64,000 bases of DNA, from assembly GCF_000385925.1 (NCBI RefSeq), contig NC_021175.1, positions 1,466,213-1,530,212 of the forward strand, written 5' to 3'. Under the pieces are notes generated by a model, which saw only the letters and a program-made list of their open reading frames with translations, was not told the origin of the DNA and ran no database searches. This document shows, one piece after another, positions 17,122 through 29,355 of this stretch. Origin of the DNA: Streptococcus cristatus AS 1.3089. GTDB taxonomy: Bacteria; Bacillota; Bacilli; Lactobacillales; Streptococcaceae. Each line of letters starts with the position of its first letter. Positions within the stretch are counted from its first letter, which is position 1. The position numbers and the translations under genes were made by a program.

Positions 17122-17424
17122 TTATCCTTTAATCGGGATTGAAATCTCAATCAAACTATTGGTATAGATTGTCCGAATGGCAGAAGAGTCAATATTCTTT
17201 TGGTCAATTTTTCGCTTTAAAAAGAATTCTCTAATTTTTTCAATTTCTTGCTCTCTGATTGCGCGATGCTTATTTGAAATGAGAATTTCATAATGGGTGG
17301 GTGCTTCTGTGAAAATAACATCGCTATTTCCAGCAGAGTAAACCTCTACCAGCGTTGCATCCGTACTTTCCAACTGATTTTTTACTAGTTCTGCATGGGT
17401 ATTCGTCGTATTTATAAGCTTCAT
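17122..17424 (-). CDS. DUF1827-like small protein
   Basis: A 100-residue acidic/basic mixed protein beginning MKLINTTNTHAELVKNQLES and ending LIEISIPIKG. I recognise it as the DUF1827 family, found in streptococci and relatives, with no known function. It has no signal peptide or membrane segment. The ATG at 17424 follows AGGTAGGAGG. The central TEAPTHYEILISNKHRAIRE segment is the most conserved part as I recall it. It is probably monocistronic, with a gap of about 100 bp from the Nudix gene upstream. Confidence 0.7.
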   Translation of the reverse strand: MKLINTTNTHAELVKNQLESTDATLVEVYSAGNSDVIFTEAPTHYEILISNKHRAIREQEIEKIREFFLKRKIDQKNIDSSAIRTIYTNSLIEISIPIKG

Positions 17425-17523
17425 TCATTTGCCTCCTACCTTAAATCGTCGCTATTATTATAACACGTTTTTCAGGAATTGTGAATGATTGCCTGTAATT
17501 TATATCATTTTAAATATAGCAGG

Positions 17524-17976
17524 CTAGTTATTCTGATATTTACGCTTCCACTGCTCAATTCCCCATTTATGACTGCCACGTTTCAATTTTTCAATGGCAA
17601 GATCGACAGGAAACCATGCTAGATTATTAAAGTCTTCCAGTGGCTTTTCTACTTCTTGATACGAAAGTGCTTCATAAATATAGGCTGGATTATAAAAATG
17701 CGTGTCCCGATGGCGTGAATAAAAATATTCATCCGCTTGACCAAAGTAATCTCCTACTTGGATGCTAAAACCAAGCTCTTCCAGTAATTCCCGCTCGAGA
17801 GTAGCCAGCTGGTCTTCTCCTTCTTCCATTTGGCCTCCAGGAAGAAACCAAGCACCATTAGGTGCCTGCACTAAAATAATATTTTCTTTCTTTTCATCTG
17901 GAATTACTGCATAAACTCCATAACGCGTCACATATTCGACATTTTCCTCATGAACTCCAAAAACTGGATGGGTCAT
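17524..17976 (-). CDS. Nudix hydrolase
   Basis: A 150-residue hydrolase of nucleoside-diphosphate derivatives. The Nudix box runs from GGQMEEGEDQLATLERELLE to ELGF, with REL and EELG intact for Mg binding. It resembles MutT/8-oxo-dGTPase-like proteins of Firmicutes (NGAWFLPGGQMEEGE), but the substrate cannot be assigned. The ATG at 17976 follows a purine-rich AAGGAATGAGGAAAG. It is not in an obvious operon: about 190 bp separate its start from the ileS terminator. Confidence 0.85.
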   Translation of the reverse strand: MTHPVFGVHEENVEYVTRYGVYAVIPDEKKENIILVQAPNGAWFLPGGQMEEGEDQLATLERELLEELGFSIQVGDYFGQADEYFYSRHRDTHFYNPAYIYEALSYQEVEKPLEDFNNLAWFPVDLAIEKLKRGSHKWGIEQWKRKYQNN

Positions 17977-18096
17977 TATCTTTCCTCATTCCTTCTAATC
18001 TTTACTACTATCATAAATAACTTATACTAGCCTGTCAAGAGTTTGAACTTATTTTTTCAGCTTTCACAAGGAAGCTTAGCCCCTTAGTTCTCAAGT

Positions 18097-18128
18097 AAAA
18101 AAGCCCGCCTCAGTTGAGACGGGACTTC
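18097..18128 (-). terminator. ileS terminator
   Basis: On the minus strand GTCCCGTCTCA pairs with TGAGGCGGGC, followed by TTTTTT. It ends the division-cluster/ileS transcript. Confidence 0.85.
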
Positions 18129-18169
18129 TTCTACTAGCCATCAGTCAAACCTATTCATGTTAGACTGGA

Positions 18170-20962
18170 TTATTTTTCTTCAAATCCTTCTGCAACTGCA
18201 TCCGCAAAGTTTTCTTCTACGATGCTTGCACAGTGGTCACAAATAACTGCATGGTAGTTACGGTCTGCAGTAGTTGGATCGATACGACGGCAACGGTCAC
18301 ATACTTCACCTGCAGCGCGTTCAACTGTGAAGGCAACATCCTCAAAGCTAACTGCGCCTTCTGGAGCTGATCCTTCTGCAATGGTCAATTCTGACACGAT
18401 CAAAAGTTGAGCTACATTGCTATCCACTGCTCCAAGAAGAGTTTTCACCACTTCATTTGGATAAACTGTCAAGTGCGCTTCGAGTGATTTACCGATAACT
18501 TTTGCATTACGGGCTTCTTCCAAGGCTTTCTGAGCTTGTCCACGGAAGTCCATGAAGGCTGCCCAGGTATCCAAGATTTCTTCTTGGTTAGCAAATGTTT
18601 GAGCTTCTGGCAATTCTGACAATTGAACGAAGTCTTCAGCTTCAAACTCGAGATATGACCAGATCTCCTCTGCAGTGTGAGGAAGAATCGGAGTCAAGAG
18701 TTTGGTGATTTTGACAAGAATGTCATAGAAAACTGTTTGCATTTGACGGCGTTCAAGCGATTTGGCACCTTCTATGTAAACAACATCTTTGGCAAAATCA
18801 AGGTAGAAGGCTGATAAATCAACGTTGATAAAGTTCACCAAGGCCTTGTAGATTGTCAAGAATTCAAAATCAGCATAGGCATCACGAATCGTCTTGACAA
18901 GCTGGTTAAAGCGGATGGTCATGTACTTATCAACAGAACGAAGCTCATCGTAAGCTACTGCGTCTTGAGCTGGGTTAAAGTCTGATGTATTAGCAATCAA
19001 GAAACGAAGGGTGTTACGGATCTTACGATACGTTTCAGAGACTTGGCTCAAGATATCCATAGAGATACGAACGTCGTTGCTTGAGTCAACACTTGTTACC
19101 CAGAGACGCAAGATTTCCGCACCAAATTGTTTTTCAACATCGCTTGGCGCAATCGTATTTCCAAGAGATTTAGACATCTTCTCACCTTTACCGTCAAGGG
19201 CAAAACCTTGTGACAAGATTTGTTTGTAAGGAGCCACGCCATGGTTGGCAACAGATGTGATAAGAGATGAGTTGAACCAACCACGGTACTGGTCAGAACC
19301 TTCCAGATAGAGGTCAGCTGGATATTTGAGTTCTGGACGGTTTACTACAACTCCATTCCATGAAGAACCGGAGTCGAACCATACGTCCATGATATCTGTT
19401 TCTTTCTTGAATTCGCCATTTGGTGAACCTGGATGGGTAAATCCTTCTGGCAAGAGGTCTTTAGCATCACGTTCCCACCATACAATAGAACCGTGCTCTT
19501 CAAAGAGTTGAGCCACATGCTCGATAGTTTCAGCTGTCATAATTGGTGTTCCGTCTTCAGCGTAGAAGATAGGAAGAGGAACTCCCCAAGCACGTTGACG
19601 AGAGATAACCCAGTCACCACGGTCACGGATCATGTTGTAAAGACGCACTTTACCCCATTCTGAATGGAACTTCACTTTTTCAATTTCATCCAAGATTTCT
19701 TGGCGGAATTTTGATACAGAAGCAAACCATTGTGGCACTGCACGCCAGATGATTGGTTTCTTGGTACGCCAGTCAAATGGATATGAGTGAGAGATTTCTT
19801 CTTGAGCAAGGAGAAGATTACCAAGTTTTTCGATAACAGTTGGAACTACCTTGTCATAGAATTGACCCGCAAAATCAGGACCAGCATTTTCCATCATGAT
19901 CCCGCGTTCATTAACCGTTACTGCAACTTCAAGACCGTTAGCAACACCGACATTGTAGTCATCCTCACCGAAACCAGGCGCAGTATGGACAATACCAGTA
20001 CCTGAGTCAGTCGTAACGTGGTCACCAAGGATTACCAACTCATCTATAGCTGTATCCCACGGGTGCTTTGTCACAATGTGGTTCAATTCTTGACCACGGT
20101 AAGTTGCCAAGACTTGAACATCAGCCCAGCCAAATTTCTCAGACAGGGTGTTCAACAATTCTGCAGCAACCACAAACTTACGAGCCTCACCAGCAGGTTG
20201 TGCCAATACATAATCAATATCCGCTCCAACTGTCAAACCACGAGAAGCAGTGATGGTGAATGGAGTTGTTGTCCAAACAACGATGTAGGTATCTGTATCT
20301 AGGACACCTTTACCATCTTTGACACGGTTAGCATAGTAAAGGGAAGTTGAAACCAAGTCATGGTATTCAATCTCCGCTTCAGCAAGGGCTGATTCAGAAG
20401 ACCAAGACCAGTAAACAGGCTTAGCACCGCGGTAGATGTAGCCTTTCTTAGCCATTTCACCAAAGACGCGGATTTGAGCTGCCTCATAGTCTGGAGTCAA
20501 GGTCACATAAGGATTTTCCCAGTCACCAGAAACCCCCAAACGCTTGAAGTCTTCCCGTTGTTTATCAACTTGAGAAAGAGCATAGTCACGGCAAAGTTTC
20601 AAGTATTCAACCAAGTCCATTTCTTTGCGTTTGACACCTTGTTTCGCCAAAACTTGCTCGATTGGCAGACCATGGGTATCCCAACCCGGAATATAAGGTG
20701 CATAGTAGCCAGCCATCGATTTCGAACGGACAATGATATCTTTAGAAATCTTATTCATGGCATGTCCTACGTGGATATTTCCGTTGGCATATGGAGGGCC
20801 ATCATGCAAGACAAAATGGGGTTTGCCTTCATTTAATTCTTGACGGCGTTGATAAAGCTTAGCTTCATCCCATTCTTTTTGCCAGATTGGCTCTTTATTT
20901 GGCAAGCCAGCACGCATTGGAAATGCAGTTTTCCCAAGGTTCAGGGTTTCTTTGAGTTTCAT
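18170..20962 (-). CDS. ileS: Isoleucyl-tRNA synthetase
   Basis: Charges tRNA-Ile. The 930-residue class I enzyme shows the HIGH-type signature ([14 protein letters not shown], 57-70), the editing domain ([16 protein letters not shown]), the WFDSGSSW motif, [10 protein letters not shown] (about 592) and a C-terminal zinc knuckle (CDRCRRI...CDHC). Length and domains are those of the bacterial IleS with zinc tail. It lies downstream of divIVA, separated by a T-box leader, so it is uncoupled from the division genes and responds to uncharged tRNA-Ile. Confidence 0.97.
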   Translation of the reverse strand: MKLKETLNLGKTAFPMRAGLPNKEPIWQKEWDEAKLYQRRQELNEGKPHFVLHDGPPYANGNIHVGHAMNKISKDIIVRSKSMAGYYAPYIPGWDTHGLPIEQVLAKQGVKRKEMDLVEYLKLCRDYALSQVDKQREDFKRLGVSGDWENPYVTLTPDYEAAQIRVFGEMAKKGYIYRGAKPVYWSWSSESALAEAEIEYHDLVSTSLYYANRVKDGKGVLDTDTYIVVWTTTPFTITASRGLTVGADIDYVLAQPAGEARKFVVAAELLNTLSEKFGWADVQVLATYRGQELNHIVTKHPWDTAIDELVILGDHVTTDSGTGIVHTAPGFGEDDYNVGVANGLEVAVTVNERGIMMENAGPDFAGQFYDKVVPTVIEKLGNLLLAQEEISHSYPFDWRTKKPIIWRAVPQWFASVSKFRQEILDEIEKVKFHSEWGKVRLYNMIRDRGDWVISRQRAWGVPLPIFYAEDGTPIMTAETIEHVAQLFEEHGSIVWWERDAKDLLPEGFTHPGSPNGEFKKETDIMDVWFDSGSSWNGVVVNRPELKYPADLYLEGSDQYRGWFNSSLITSVANHGVAPYKQILSQGFALDGKGEKMSKSLGNTIAPSDVEKQFGAEILRLWVTSVDSSNDVRISMDILSQVSETYRKIRNTLRFLIANTSDFNPAQDAVAYDELRSVDKYMTIRFNQLVKTIRDAYADFEFLTIYKALVNFINVDLSAFYLDFAKDVVYIEGAKSLERRQMQTVFYDILVKITKLLTPILPHTAEEIWSYLEFEAEDFVQLSELPEAQTFANQEEILDTWAAFMDFRGQAQKALEEARNAKVIGKSLEAHLTVYPNEVVKTLLGAVDSNVAQLLIVSELTIAEGSAPEGAVSFEDVAFTVERAAGEVCDRCRRIDPTTADRNYHAVICDHCASIVEENFADAVAEGFEEK

Positions 20963-20993
20963 TTGGTCTCCTTATGACATATATTTTTCAAAA

Positions 20994-21205
20994 TAAAAAA
21001 CCGCAGACTTCTCCTAAAGGACGAAAAATCGCGGTACCACCTTTGTTTAGACAGGAAAAATCCTATCCCTCTTAGCCCGTAACGTAGGCAGACGTCGTTT
21101 CTTACTCGATTCAGAAACGATGAAGCAGAATGATAAATCAAACAAAAGGGATTACAGGTCTCTCACCACCACCTGCTCGCTGAAAATATTCTGTCTGATT
21201 TGTGT
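20994..21205 (-). promoter_or_regulatory. T-box leader of ileS (Ile)
   Basis: On the minus strand the T-box core AAAGGTGGTACCGCG (21031-21045) is followed by a terminator ending in GCGGTTTTTT. In Stem I, AGAAT pairs with ATTCT, and the trinucleotide just before the second arm is AUC, an Ile codon, near 21134. Uncharged tRNA-Ile would stabilise the antiterminator and allow ileS transcription. Confidence 0.9.
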
Positions 21206-21215
21206 TTCTGCACTT

Positions 21216-21244
21216 ATTATAAAAGATCTACTGGAACTTTAGAA
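21216..21244 (-). promoter_or_regulatory. Candidate ileS promoter inside the end of divIVA
   Basis: TTCTAA, 17 bp, TATAAT (21216-21221) on the minus strand overlaps the divIVA stop and lies just upstream of the T-box. The -35 is weak. Confidence 0.5.
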
Positions 21245-22002
21245 TCTTCATCCGATTCTGAACGTTTTACTGATTCTAAAATTTCTTTCTGTTGTGCTTG
21301 GATCAATTCCTCATCTATAGTCTGAAGGGTCTGTGTTTCTGCCAATTCTCGATTTGCTTGCTCAATTCGCTCTTGCAATTCAGCTATTTCCTCAGGCGAG
21401 AATTGACGAGTAACATCTACTTCTTCCTCGAGCTCTACTTTTTCACCAAGTGCTTCTTCAACCACTACTTTAAAGGCTTCATCACTGGTTTGGAGATAGG
21501 TAGCAGTTGGGCGAAGAATATCTTCCCAATCTTGAGAATCAACAATACTTAGCTGACTTTCAATTGTTGATTTGAGACGTTGATGGAAGACACGCGTTTT
21601 ATTTTTCAATTCTTCTGTCTCAACAGCCACTCTCTTGGCATTGTCTGTTGCCTGACGAAGAATATCATTAGCCTTATACTTGGCTCTATCTAACAAGCGT
21701 TGCGCATCTTGCTCTGCTTGCTGAACGATATTTCCGGAACGTTCTTGTGCTGCTTGCTTAACCCGCTCTGCTGTGTCTTGCGCAATTAAAACGGACTGAC
21801 TAAGCGAATCTTTCATTTCATCAAAATAAATTAGACGCTCTTCAAGATTACGGATTTTTGCTTCTTTCTCATGATTTTCACGGATTAAATCTTCATAATC
21901 ACCGACAATGATATCAAGAAATTCTTCAACTTCATCAATATCGTACCCTCTAAATCTGGTCGAAAAAGCTTTATCTCTAATCTCTAGTGATGTTAGTGCC
22001 AT
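21217..22002 (-). CDS. divIVA: Cell-division/polarity protein DivIVA
   Basis: Coiled-coil protein that binds curved membrane at the septum and poles and coordinates peripheral growth and division in streptococci. The 261 residues start MALTSLEIRDKAFSTRFRGY; the Arg-Gly-Tyr region followed by DIDEVEEFLD is the DivIVA lipid-binding domain. Long coiled coils follow (about 30-165), and the acidic C-terminus carries QFSPEEIAELQERIEQANRE. It is last of the division cluster and starts 10 bp after ylmH. Confidence 0.95.
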   Translation of the reverse strand: MALTSLEIRDKAFSTRFRGYDIDEVEEFLDIIVGDYEDLIRENHEKEAKIRNLEERLIYFDEMKDSLSQSVLIAQDTAERVKQAAQERSGNIVQQAEQDAQRLLDRAKYKANDILRQATDNAKRVAVETEELKNKTRVFHQRLKSTIESQLSIVDSQDWEDILRPTATYLQTSDEAFKVVVEEALGEKVELEEEVDVTRQFSPEEIAELQERIEQANRELAETQTLQTIDEELIQAQQKEILESVKRSESDEDSKVPVDLL

Positions 22003-22011
22003 ATTTCCTCC

Positions 22012-22797
22012 TTATTTGCTAGGTAATAATTCAACTGTTAGTTTATGTTTCCCGTTTTTGGAAAAACCATTCTCTGTTAAAACCTTAAATCGTCCATATT
22101 TCCTAACGCTAATCAATTCACCTAAAGCAATCTGTTGACTAGGGTTATCAATGGTTCTGTAGTTTTGCTTCACCTGTTTCCCCATGATTAGTTCCACAGC
22201 TTGGCTACGCGATAATTTAAAGACTGTCGCTACTAACTTATCCAGTCTAAGACTAGAGACCAAGACATCTCTGGTTTTAGTCGCTGACAAGTTTTGCAGC
22301 TGCTCGGTCAAGGAAACTTTCTTGAGCCGAACTGGAACTTTAGCTATTTTGGAAACATTGGTAATGAAATATTCTTCTAATCTTCGGTCCACAAATACTT
22401 GCGCTCGATCATCTACAACGATAATATCGCCAAATGTCCATCTCTCAATCCCCAGCTGATGCAAAAGAGTTCCCATAATTTGTGAATGACTCACCTTATA
22501 GAACTTACTTGCGTAAACTATCTCTAATAAGGCCAAATCAAAATCTTCAACATCTAGCTGATAGTAGCTAGGGGCAATCAAAACTTTGGCAAACTCACTT
22601 GGAAAGTAATCGGAGCTAGAAAAGACTTGCACATCATACTGTTTACTTAAATTTTTGAGAATAGCCACCTGATGTGGGTTCAAAAAAGCAGTTGTCTCAA
22701 AGCTATACTGATCTTCTACCCGTTGAAGCAATTCCATGCTTTTATCCAGAAAATCCTGGTCATCCTGAGAAAAATGCTGATAAATATTATTTACCAT
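22012..22797 (-). CDS. ylmH: S4-domain RNA-binding protein YlmH
   Basis: A 261-residue cytoplasmic RNA-binding protein; in other Firmicutes YlmH rescues stalled large ribosomal subunits. The C-terminal S4 domain (about 180-240; RLDKLVATVFKLSRSQAVEL) is clear. The N-terminal half is the YlmH-specific region (QDDQDFLDKSMELLQRVEDQ). It overlaps ylmG by 7 bp and lies between ylmG and divIVA, the conserved streptococcal order. Confidence 0.9.
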   Translation of the reverse strand: MVNNIYQHFSQDDQDFLDKSMELLQRVEDQYSFETTAFLNPHQVAILKNLSKQYDVQVFSSSDYFPSEFAKVLIAPSYYQLDVEDFDLALLEIVYASKFYKVSHSQIMGTLLHQLGIERWTFGDIIVVDDRAQVFVDRRLEEYFITNVSKIAKVPVRLKKVSLTEQLQNLSATKTRDVLVSSLRLDKLVATVFKLSRSQAVELIMGKQVKQNYRTIDNPSQQIALGELISVRKYGRFKVLTENGFSKNGKHKLTVELLPSK

Positions 22798-23066
22798 AGT
22801 AAAAATAAAGCAGAAATAAAGTGCAAAAACAAGGTATCAAGCAGTCTCAAAGCAAAGAGTGCCACCAGAACAGTAAAGTCTAGGCCGCCAAACTGCAAGG
22901 GCAATTTGCGAAATAAACGCAAAAATGGTTCAACTAGAGAACCGACAAGCCTTCCTAGGGCTGTTTGGTAAGCTCCAGGGAACCAAGACAAGAGTGCATA
23001 GATGAAGACAGTAAGTGAGTAAAGATCGATTAGATTAGAAACTAATTTAAAAATAAAGTAAATCAT
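22791..23066 (-). CDS. ylmG: YggT/YlmG family membrane protein
   Basis: A small membrane protein of 91 residues with two hydrophobic segments (about 4-24 and 64-90) and the family motif SWFPGAYQTALGRLVGSLVEPFLRLFR between them (split here for reading; residues about 27-53). YggT proteins are linked to membrane/osmotic homeostasis and, in chloroplasts and cyanobacteria, nucleoid distribution; the streptococcal role is unclear. It lies 3 bp after sepF and overlaps ylmH. Confidence 0.88.
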   Translation of the reverse strand: MIYFIFKLVSNLIDLYSLTVFIYALLSWFPGAYQTALGRLVGSLVEPFLRLFRKLPLQFGGLDFTVLVALFALRLLDTLFLHFISALFLLW

Positions 23067-23069
23067 TAA

Positions 23070-23636
23070 TTATCTGCTGCGTTTCATATCAAAATCGTAT
23101 TCACTCAACTCCATATCATTTGGAAGGCGAATATCTTCTACATTGACAACAACGTTGATTGGAGTAAGCAAATACATAGTACTAGCAACTTTTCTCAAGT
23201 TTCCAGCCAAAACATAGCGGGCTCCATCAAGATAATCCAAGCAACGTCTTGCTTGTACTTCTGTCATATATTGGAAGTCAATCAAGATACTCTCGTTTGC
23301 CACAAGTAGATCAACAACTTCTGTCGCTTCCTCGTATTTTCTTGGATAGCGGACATCAATCGTAACCTTCTCACTAGCTGTCACTCGATGTTGAGCCAGT
23401 TCTTGTTGGCGAGCATGCAATCTAGTAATATTTTCTGTTGCTGTTTTCTGTTGCGCTTGTGAAGAAGTTGAACGATTCCGTGCGTTATCCTTAGATGACG
23501 CAGCTGGAACCAACTCAGTCTTTGGTTGCTGCAATGCAGGGCCAGACTCGACTGAGGGCTGCACTGGCAAGTCAGACTTTTCTCCATCTTCAGTAAAATA
23601 TTCTATAAATTTATCAAATTTATCTTTTAATGACAT
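23070..23636 (-). CDS. sepF: Septum-forming protein SepF
   Basis: Binds FtsZ and membrane and bundles FtsZ filaments. The 188 residues comprise an N-terminal amphipathic helix ([19 protein letters not shown]), a Ser/Gln/Thr-rich linker (about 25-100), and the DUF552 dimer domain (about 105-180; [20 protein letters not shown] and [19 protein letters not shown]). It is located between ylmE and ylmG in the cluster. Confidence 0.95.
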   Translation of the reverse strand: MSLKDKFDKFIEYFTEDGEKSDLPVQPSVESGPALQQPKTELVPAASSKDNARNRSTSSQAQQKTATENITRLHARQQELAQHRVTASEKVTIDVRYPRKYEEATEVVDLLVANESILIDFQYMTEVQARRCLDYLDGARYVLAGNLRKVASTMYLLTPINVVVNVEDIRLPNDMELSEYDFDMKRSR

Positions 23637-23645
23637 AGTTCTTTC

Positions 23646-24317
23646 CTATTTAAAAAATGCTGTTCCGATTCTGACATAGGTAGAGCCGTTGGCAATCGCT
23701 TCAGGATAGTCACGGCTCATTCCCATACTCAAATCAGAAAAGGGCATGTTTTTTAACTGTTTAGCTTGTAAGTTTATTTGAAGCTGACGGGCTTCCGAAA
23801 AAATCTGATCCAACTCTTGGTGAGTGGCCTCAAATGGAGCCATTGTCATCAGACCAACAAGACAAATATTTTCTAAGGCTGCAAGCTCAAGTAGCACACT
23901 ATCTAGCTCTTCAACTAGAAAACCGTGCTTGCTCTCTTCTTTAGAAATATTGACTTGCAAGAAACAGTTAATCACATGGTCCGCTCTTTTGTTGATTTCT
24001 TGAGCTAATTTAACAGAGTCTAAAGCATGGAAATAATCAACATAGTTGATAACATCTTTAACTTTCCTTCTCTGCAAACTACCAATCAAGTGCCAAGTAA
24101 GATTTTCTTCCTTTAAAGCATGATATTTTTCAAGAAACTTATCTACTCGATTTTCTCCAATATGTTTGATCCCTGTAGCCACAAGTTTTTTCGCTGTTTC
24201 ACAGTCAACATATTTGGTAACCGCAATAATGTTTACGGAATCCTTCGGTCGATTTTCTTTTTCAACTATTTGAGCAACATTTTGAAAAATTAAATCTTTA
24301 TTTGCTTGAAAGTCCAT
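23646..24317 (-). CDS. ylmE: PLP homeostasis protein (YggS/YlmE)
   Basis: A 223-residue PLP-binding protein of the alanine-racemase-like fold that buffers free pyridoxal phosphate. The PLP lysine is in NIIAVTKYVD; the family motifs GENRVDKFLEK, WHLIGSLQRRK and GLMTMAPF, and the C-terminal LSMGMSRDYPEAIANGST, are all present. It starts 5 bp after ftsZ. Confidence 0.93.
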   Translation of the reverse strand: MDFQANKDLIFQNVAQIVEKENRPKDSVNIIAVTKYVDCETAKKLVATGIKHIGENRVDKFLEKYHALKEENLTWHLIGSLQRRKVKDVINYVDYFHALDSVKLAQEINKRADHVINCFLQVNISKEESKHGFLVEELDSVLLELAALENICLVGLMTMAPFEATHQELDQIFSEARQLQINLQAKQLKNMPFSDLSMGMSRDYPEAIANGSTYVRIGTAFFK

Positions 24318-24322
24318 TTAAA

Positions 24323-25591
<1,269 letters not shown>

Positions 25592-25604
25592 CTATTTATT
25601 CTCC

Positions 25605-26978
25605 TTACTCAAACATATTACCAATTAAATTGCGCATCTTATCTGTAAAACTAGCTTTTGGCTCTTCTTGTGGCACTTCGTTTCTAAACGTTGCAACTTC
25701 TGATTCTACTTCTTGAACTGGTTGAACCGATTGAACTGGTTCAATCGGATGGGTATCGAAACGAGGTGCTCTCTGATTTGGACGTTCAAAGCTGGTTGCT
25801 TGATGACGTAACTGCTCGTCTCCACGGACAGCAGCCTGGGCGATACGATCCACTTCTGTCAAATTGCCAGCATACTCTGAAAGACTAATCACATGAGCAA
25901 AAGCTGGATTGCGAATACCGATTTGATTTGGCACATACAATTTGGTATGAACACCAAATACTTCTTGGGCTAATTCCACGATACCAGGTAAGATTGCTCC
26001 ACCACCAACGATAACAATGCCACCAGGAAGGTCTAAGACATGTCTTCTATCCAAATCTTGCTTGATTTGCTCAAAAATATGTCTAACACGAGCTGAGATG
26101 ATTTCAGCCAGATAGCTTTCTGTTATCTCAACTGGATTGACTTCGCCAATAACTTCAACTGGGAAAGTTTCAGTGCCTGCAAACGGTACGTAAGCTACCC
26201 CGTAGTTAAATTTCAAGCTTTCTGCCAATTTTTGAGAGGTTTTCAAGACTTTTGAAATGTCTTTGGTAATATAATCGCCACCTTCTTGGTAGATATTGGT
26301 AAATTGTAATTCTTGATTTTTTACAGAAGCAACTGTAGTTTGTCCGCCACCCATATCAATGACTGTCGCACCAAACTCCCGCTCACCTTCGTTCAAGATG
26401 GATTTTGTCATCGCTAATGGAGAAATGATAATATTTTCCAATTTGACTCCTGCACGCTCCACTGTTTTACGGAGATTGTGCAAGATTGTACGAGGACCAG
26501 TGTAGAGCAGGCCACGCATTTCTAAGCGAATTCCCATCATGCCACGAGGGTCACGGATACCTTGGAAGCCATCAACAACAAACTCTTCTGGAATGAAGGT
26601 AATCACTTCACGGTCAGGAGTCATGCTCTTGGTCAAGGCAGATCTTACGACACTCTCAACATCTTCATCGGTAATTTCTTTAGAGTCACTAATCACAGGA
26701 ATCATACCTTGAGTCGGCTCAATTTGCAGTAGATTTGCAGGTAGGCCAACATTCACTAAGCCAATCGAAATCCCCGCTTTTTCTTCTGCTTGAGAAATTG
26801 CTGACTTAATAGCCGCTGCTGCTGCTTCAATATCAACAATAATCCCATCTTTAACGCCAGCACTCTTTGCATTGCTGACTCCGATAACATTCATTTCACC
26901 GTTGATGTGCTCTGCCACCAACACTTTGATTGTGCTACTTCCTATATCTAATCCAGTAAAAAAGCCATCTCTAGCCAT
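25605..26978 (-). CDS. ftsA: Cell-division protein FtsA
   Basis: Actin-like ATPase tethering FtsZ to the membrane. The ATG at 26978 (MARDGFFTGLDIGSSTIKVL), preceded by GAGAGG, gives 457 residues, the usual streptococcal length, whereas the longest frame starts 11 codons earlier without a site. Nucleotide-binding motifs GLDIGSSTIKV, VIDMGGGQTTV and IVGGGAILPG are present, as is the C-terminal amphipathic membrane helix (FTDKMRNLIGNMFE). A Pro/Gln/Val-rich stretch precedes that helix. Confidence 0.97.
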   Translation of the reverse strand: MARDGFFTGLDIGSSTIKVLVAEHINGEMNVIGVSNAKSAGVKDGIIVDIEAAAAAIKSAISQAEEKAGISIGLVNVGLPANLLQIEPTQGMIPVISDSKEITDEDVESVVRSALTKSMTPDREVITFIPEEFVVDGFQGIRDPRGMMGIRLEMRGLLYTGPRTILHNLRKTVERAGVKLENIIISPLAMTKSILNEGEREFGATVIDMGGGQTTVASVKNQELQFTNIYQEGGDYITKDISKVLKTSQKLAESLKFNYGVAYVPFAGTETFPVEVIGEVNPVEITESYLAEIISARVRHIFEQIKQDLDRRHVLDLPGGIVIVGGGAILPGIVELAQEVFGVHTKLYVPNQIGIRNPAFAHVISLSEYAGNLTEVDRIAQAAVRGDEQLRHQATSFERPNQRAPRFDTHPIEPVQSVQPVQEVESEVATFRNEVPQEEPKASFTDKMRNLIGNMFE

Positions 26979-27052
26979 TACATCAGTCCTCTCTGTCTTC
27001 CACGTTTCCATTCTAATACAAATAACTCTAGAAAATAGGGTTATCCAACTTT

Positions 27053-27061
27053 ATTATATCA
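27053..27061 (-). promoter_or_regulatory. Extended -10 promoter upstream of ftsA
   Basis: TGATATAAT on the minus strand is an extended -10 (TGNTATAAT) about 75 bp upstream of the ftsA start, with no good -35. It suggests that ftsA-ftsZ can be expressed separately from murD-murG-divIB. Confidence 0.55.
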
Positions 27062-27099
27062 TAAAAATACGAAATTGGCGCAGTTTTTATCTATAATAA

Positions 27100-28287
27100 T
27101 TAGTTATTTTCAGAAATCTCTGGTTTTTCTGCTCGAGACTGGGCAGAATCTTCAGTAGATTGTTCTGAATGTTGAGCTGAAGTTTCTGTATCTTGCCCAT
27201 CGTTGCTAGATTCATGAATAACTGTACTTTCTGCGCCCTGTACATAGCTGAAAATACCAGCCTCCATATCGACCACACTTGGTAATTCCAACTGAGGATG
27301 AATTCCCGCATAATAGGGAAGTTTCTTAGCAATATGAGAAATTGGAACCAAAATTTGATGCTCATCAGACATGGTGATGGTCACTAAATCCTCTGTCACC
27401 TTGCTAGGAGTTAAATCAACTCTTCTCATACTTTTTTTGATCGAATCAGGAACATTCTTCAGTTGTTGAACGAATTTCTTGATCAAACCCGCATCTGAGA
27501 AGGTCACATCCATCCGCTCTTCCGGCAAAGCATCAGCCGCAACTTCGTTTTTCACGTATTCTCCACTGGTTAAAATAGGATAATACTTAGAATCTTTCTG
27601 TACATAACCTAAAACACTATATTCCTGAACATCGATTTTGAAAGTCAGTGGGAATTGATAGGTCATTTCTACATTTTCAATCCAGGGGCTAGAAGCTTTC
27701 AGATTTTGCTCATAATGATGGCGATTTTTGTAAACAGTAACAGTGTAATCGCGCTGATCGATTTTACTACTGCTTTTTAGTTCCTCCTGACTCACAACCT
27801 TATTCCCAGTAAATTCGATGGTCTTCATCGTTGCAAGTGGCGTGAGGAAATAAAGAGAAGCTAAAAAGATTAGAGAACTTGTCACTAAAACTGGCAAAGC
27901 CCGATACCAATGGATTTTCTCAATTGGAACCTTCGGAGGCTTAAGCTGCTCTACTTCTTCCTCCTCTGGTTCTTCTTGTTCTTGGACTTCCTCTTGCTCC
28001 TCACCTTCAGTTTCAGAATCTTGCACTTCAGTTTCTTCTTCACTTGTAGGAGAGTCTGTGTCAGTTTCTTCGGAGACTGTATTTTCTTCGTTGGAAGGCT
28101 CTTGATTTTCAAGCTCTGCCTTCATTTCTTCTTTTTTCTTCTCTAGCTCGGCTTGTTTCTGCTCTAACTCTGCTTGCTTCTTCGCCTTTTCTTGAGCTTT
28201 TTTCTCAAGATACTCTTTATTTCTGACTTGCCATTCAGAGAGAGAAAGTTGAGCATCTTTTTGCTTATCTTCCTTGCTTTTTTTCAT
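27100..28287 (-). CDS. divIB: Divisome protein DivIB/FtsQ
   Basis: Bitopic membrane protein that stabilises FtsL/DivIC at the septum. The 395 residues have a long charged cytoplasmic tail (Lys/Glu/Gln-rich coiled coil 1-60, then an acidic Glu/Ser/Thr stretch to about 118), a single membrane segment ([20 protein letters not shown]), an extracellular POTRA domain starting [19 protein letters not shown], the beta domain, and a Ser/Glu/Gln-rich tail. It overlaps murG by 4 bp. Confidence 0.94.
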   Translation of the reverse strand: MKKSKEDKQKDAQLSLSEWQVRNKEYLEKKAQEKAKKQAELEQKQAELEKKKEEMKAELENQEPSNEENTVSEETDTDSPTSEEETEVQDSETEGEEQEEVQEQEEPEEEEVEQLKPPKVPIEKIHWYRALPVLVTSSLIFLASLYFLTPLATMKTIEFTGNKVVSQEELKSSSKIDQRDYTVTVYKNRHHYEQNLKASSPWIENVEMTYQFPLTFKIDVQEYSVLGYVQKDSKYYPILTSGEYVKNEVAADALPEERMDVTFSDAGLIKKFVQQLKNVPDSIKKSMRRVDLTPSKVTEDLVTITMSDEHQILVPISHIAKKLPYYAGIHPQLELPSVVDMEAGIFSYVQGAESTVIHESSNDGQDTETSAQHSEQSTEDSAQSRAEKPEISENN

Positions 28288-29354
28288 ATTTTCCCTTTGT
28301 TAATATCTTGCTTTAAAATTTCATAAAATTCATCTACTGATGTTAGTTCAGGCGCTTCTTCCATTCGTTGATAGTAGGCAGCCTTTTCCCTCAGTAAATC
28401 GTCCACTGCTACTTGAAGATTGACCCGATTCAAGTTTTCTTCATTGATTTTAAGCGCATAGCCCTTTTCCAAGAAGTAGTTGGCATTTTCAATCTGATCC
28501 CCTCGACTTGCCCCCAGCCCTAAAGGTACAATCACTTGCAACTTCTTCATAGCCAGTAATTCAAAGATAGTATTGGAACCACCTCGTGTCACGACGACAT
28601 CTGCCATAGCCATCAGTGGCTGATACAGATCTGTCACATAGGACACCCGGTAGATACGGTGAGAAAGCTCATCCAAACTAGCATCGCCTGTCAGATTGAT
28701 AATATTATATTTTTCAATCAAGCGATCCTTATTTTTTGTAATAAAATCATTGAAAACTTTAGCGCCTCCTGAGCCACCGACAAAGAGCAAGGTAGGCTTT
28801 CCTTCTGTGAAATGAGCCTTGATTTTCTCAATCTCAGCCGGTTCTGTTTGAGGGAGGGCATCTATCTTGGTCACCGCTCCAACATGTTCAGCCTTGCTCA
28901 GGCCTTCAGCTTGCTCAAAAGTCGTGAACATCTTTGTCGCGCATTTGTAACCGATTTTATTGGCCAAACCAAGCGACAAATCAGACTCATGGATAAAGAC
29001 TGGAACGCCGGTCACCTTCGCCGCAATCACTGGCGGAACAGACACAAAGCCTCCTTTTGAAAATAGGGCTTTAGGACGGACTCTCAACATGATACCCAGC
29101 GACTGGAGAATCCCACCTGCCACTTTAAAAATATCCCAGAGATTCTGCCAAGAAAAATAGCGACGGAGCTTGCCAGTTGCAATCGAATGGAAGACAACAG
29201 GTAAACCTGATTTCTGAATTTCCTTGTACTCAATCCCATGGCAGTCACCGATATAATGGACTTCCCAGCCCTCTTCGATAAATTTAGGCATCAGCAAAAG
29301 ATTGAGGGTCACATGACCAACTGTCCCTCCACCTGTAAATACTATTTTTTTCAT
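28284..29354 (-). CDS. murG: Lipid II synthase MurG
   Basis: UDP-GlcNAc transferase that converts lipid I to lipid II at the inner membrane face. The 356-residue GT-B protein starts [20 protein letters not shown]; Val for the second Gly in GGTxGH is the streptococcal variant. It contains [15 protein letters not shown] and the donor-site [18 protein letters not shown]. It starts 1 bp after murD and overlaps divIB. Confidence 0.96.
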   Translation of the reverse strand: MKKIVFTGGGTVGHVTLNLLLMPKFIEEGWEVHYIGDCHGIEYKEIQKSGLPVVFHSIATGKLRRYFSWQNLWDIFKVAGGILQSLGIMLRVRPKALFSKGGFVSVPPVIAAKVTGVPVFIHESDLSLGLANKIGYKCATKMFTTFEQAEGLSKAEHVGAVTKIDALPQTEPAEIEKIKAHFTEGKPTLLFVGGSGGAKVFNDFITKNKDRLIEKYNIINLTGDASLDELSHRIYRVSYVTDLYQPLMAMADVVVTRGGSNTIFELLAMKKLQVIVPLGLGASRGDQIENANYFLEKGYALKINEENLNRVNLQVAVDDLLREKAAYYQRMEEAPELTSVDEFYEILKQDINKGKI

Positions 29355-29355
29355 T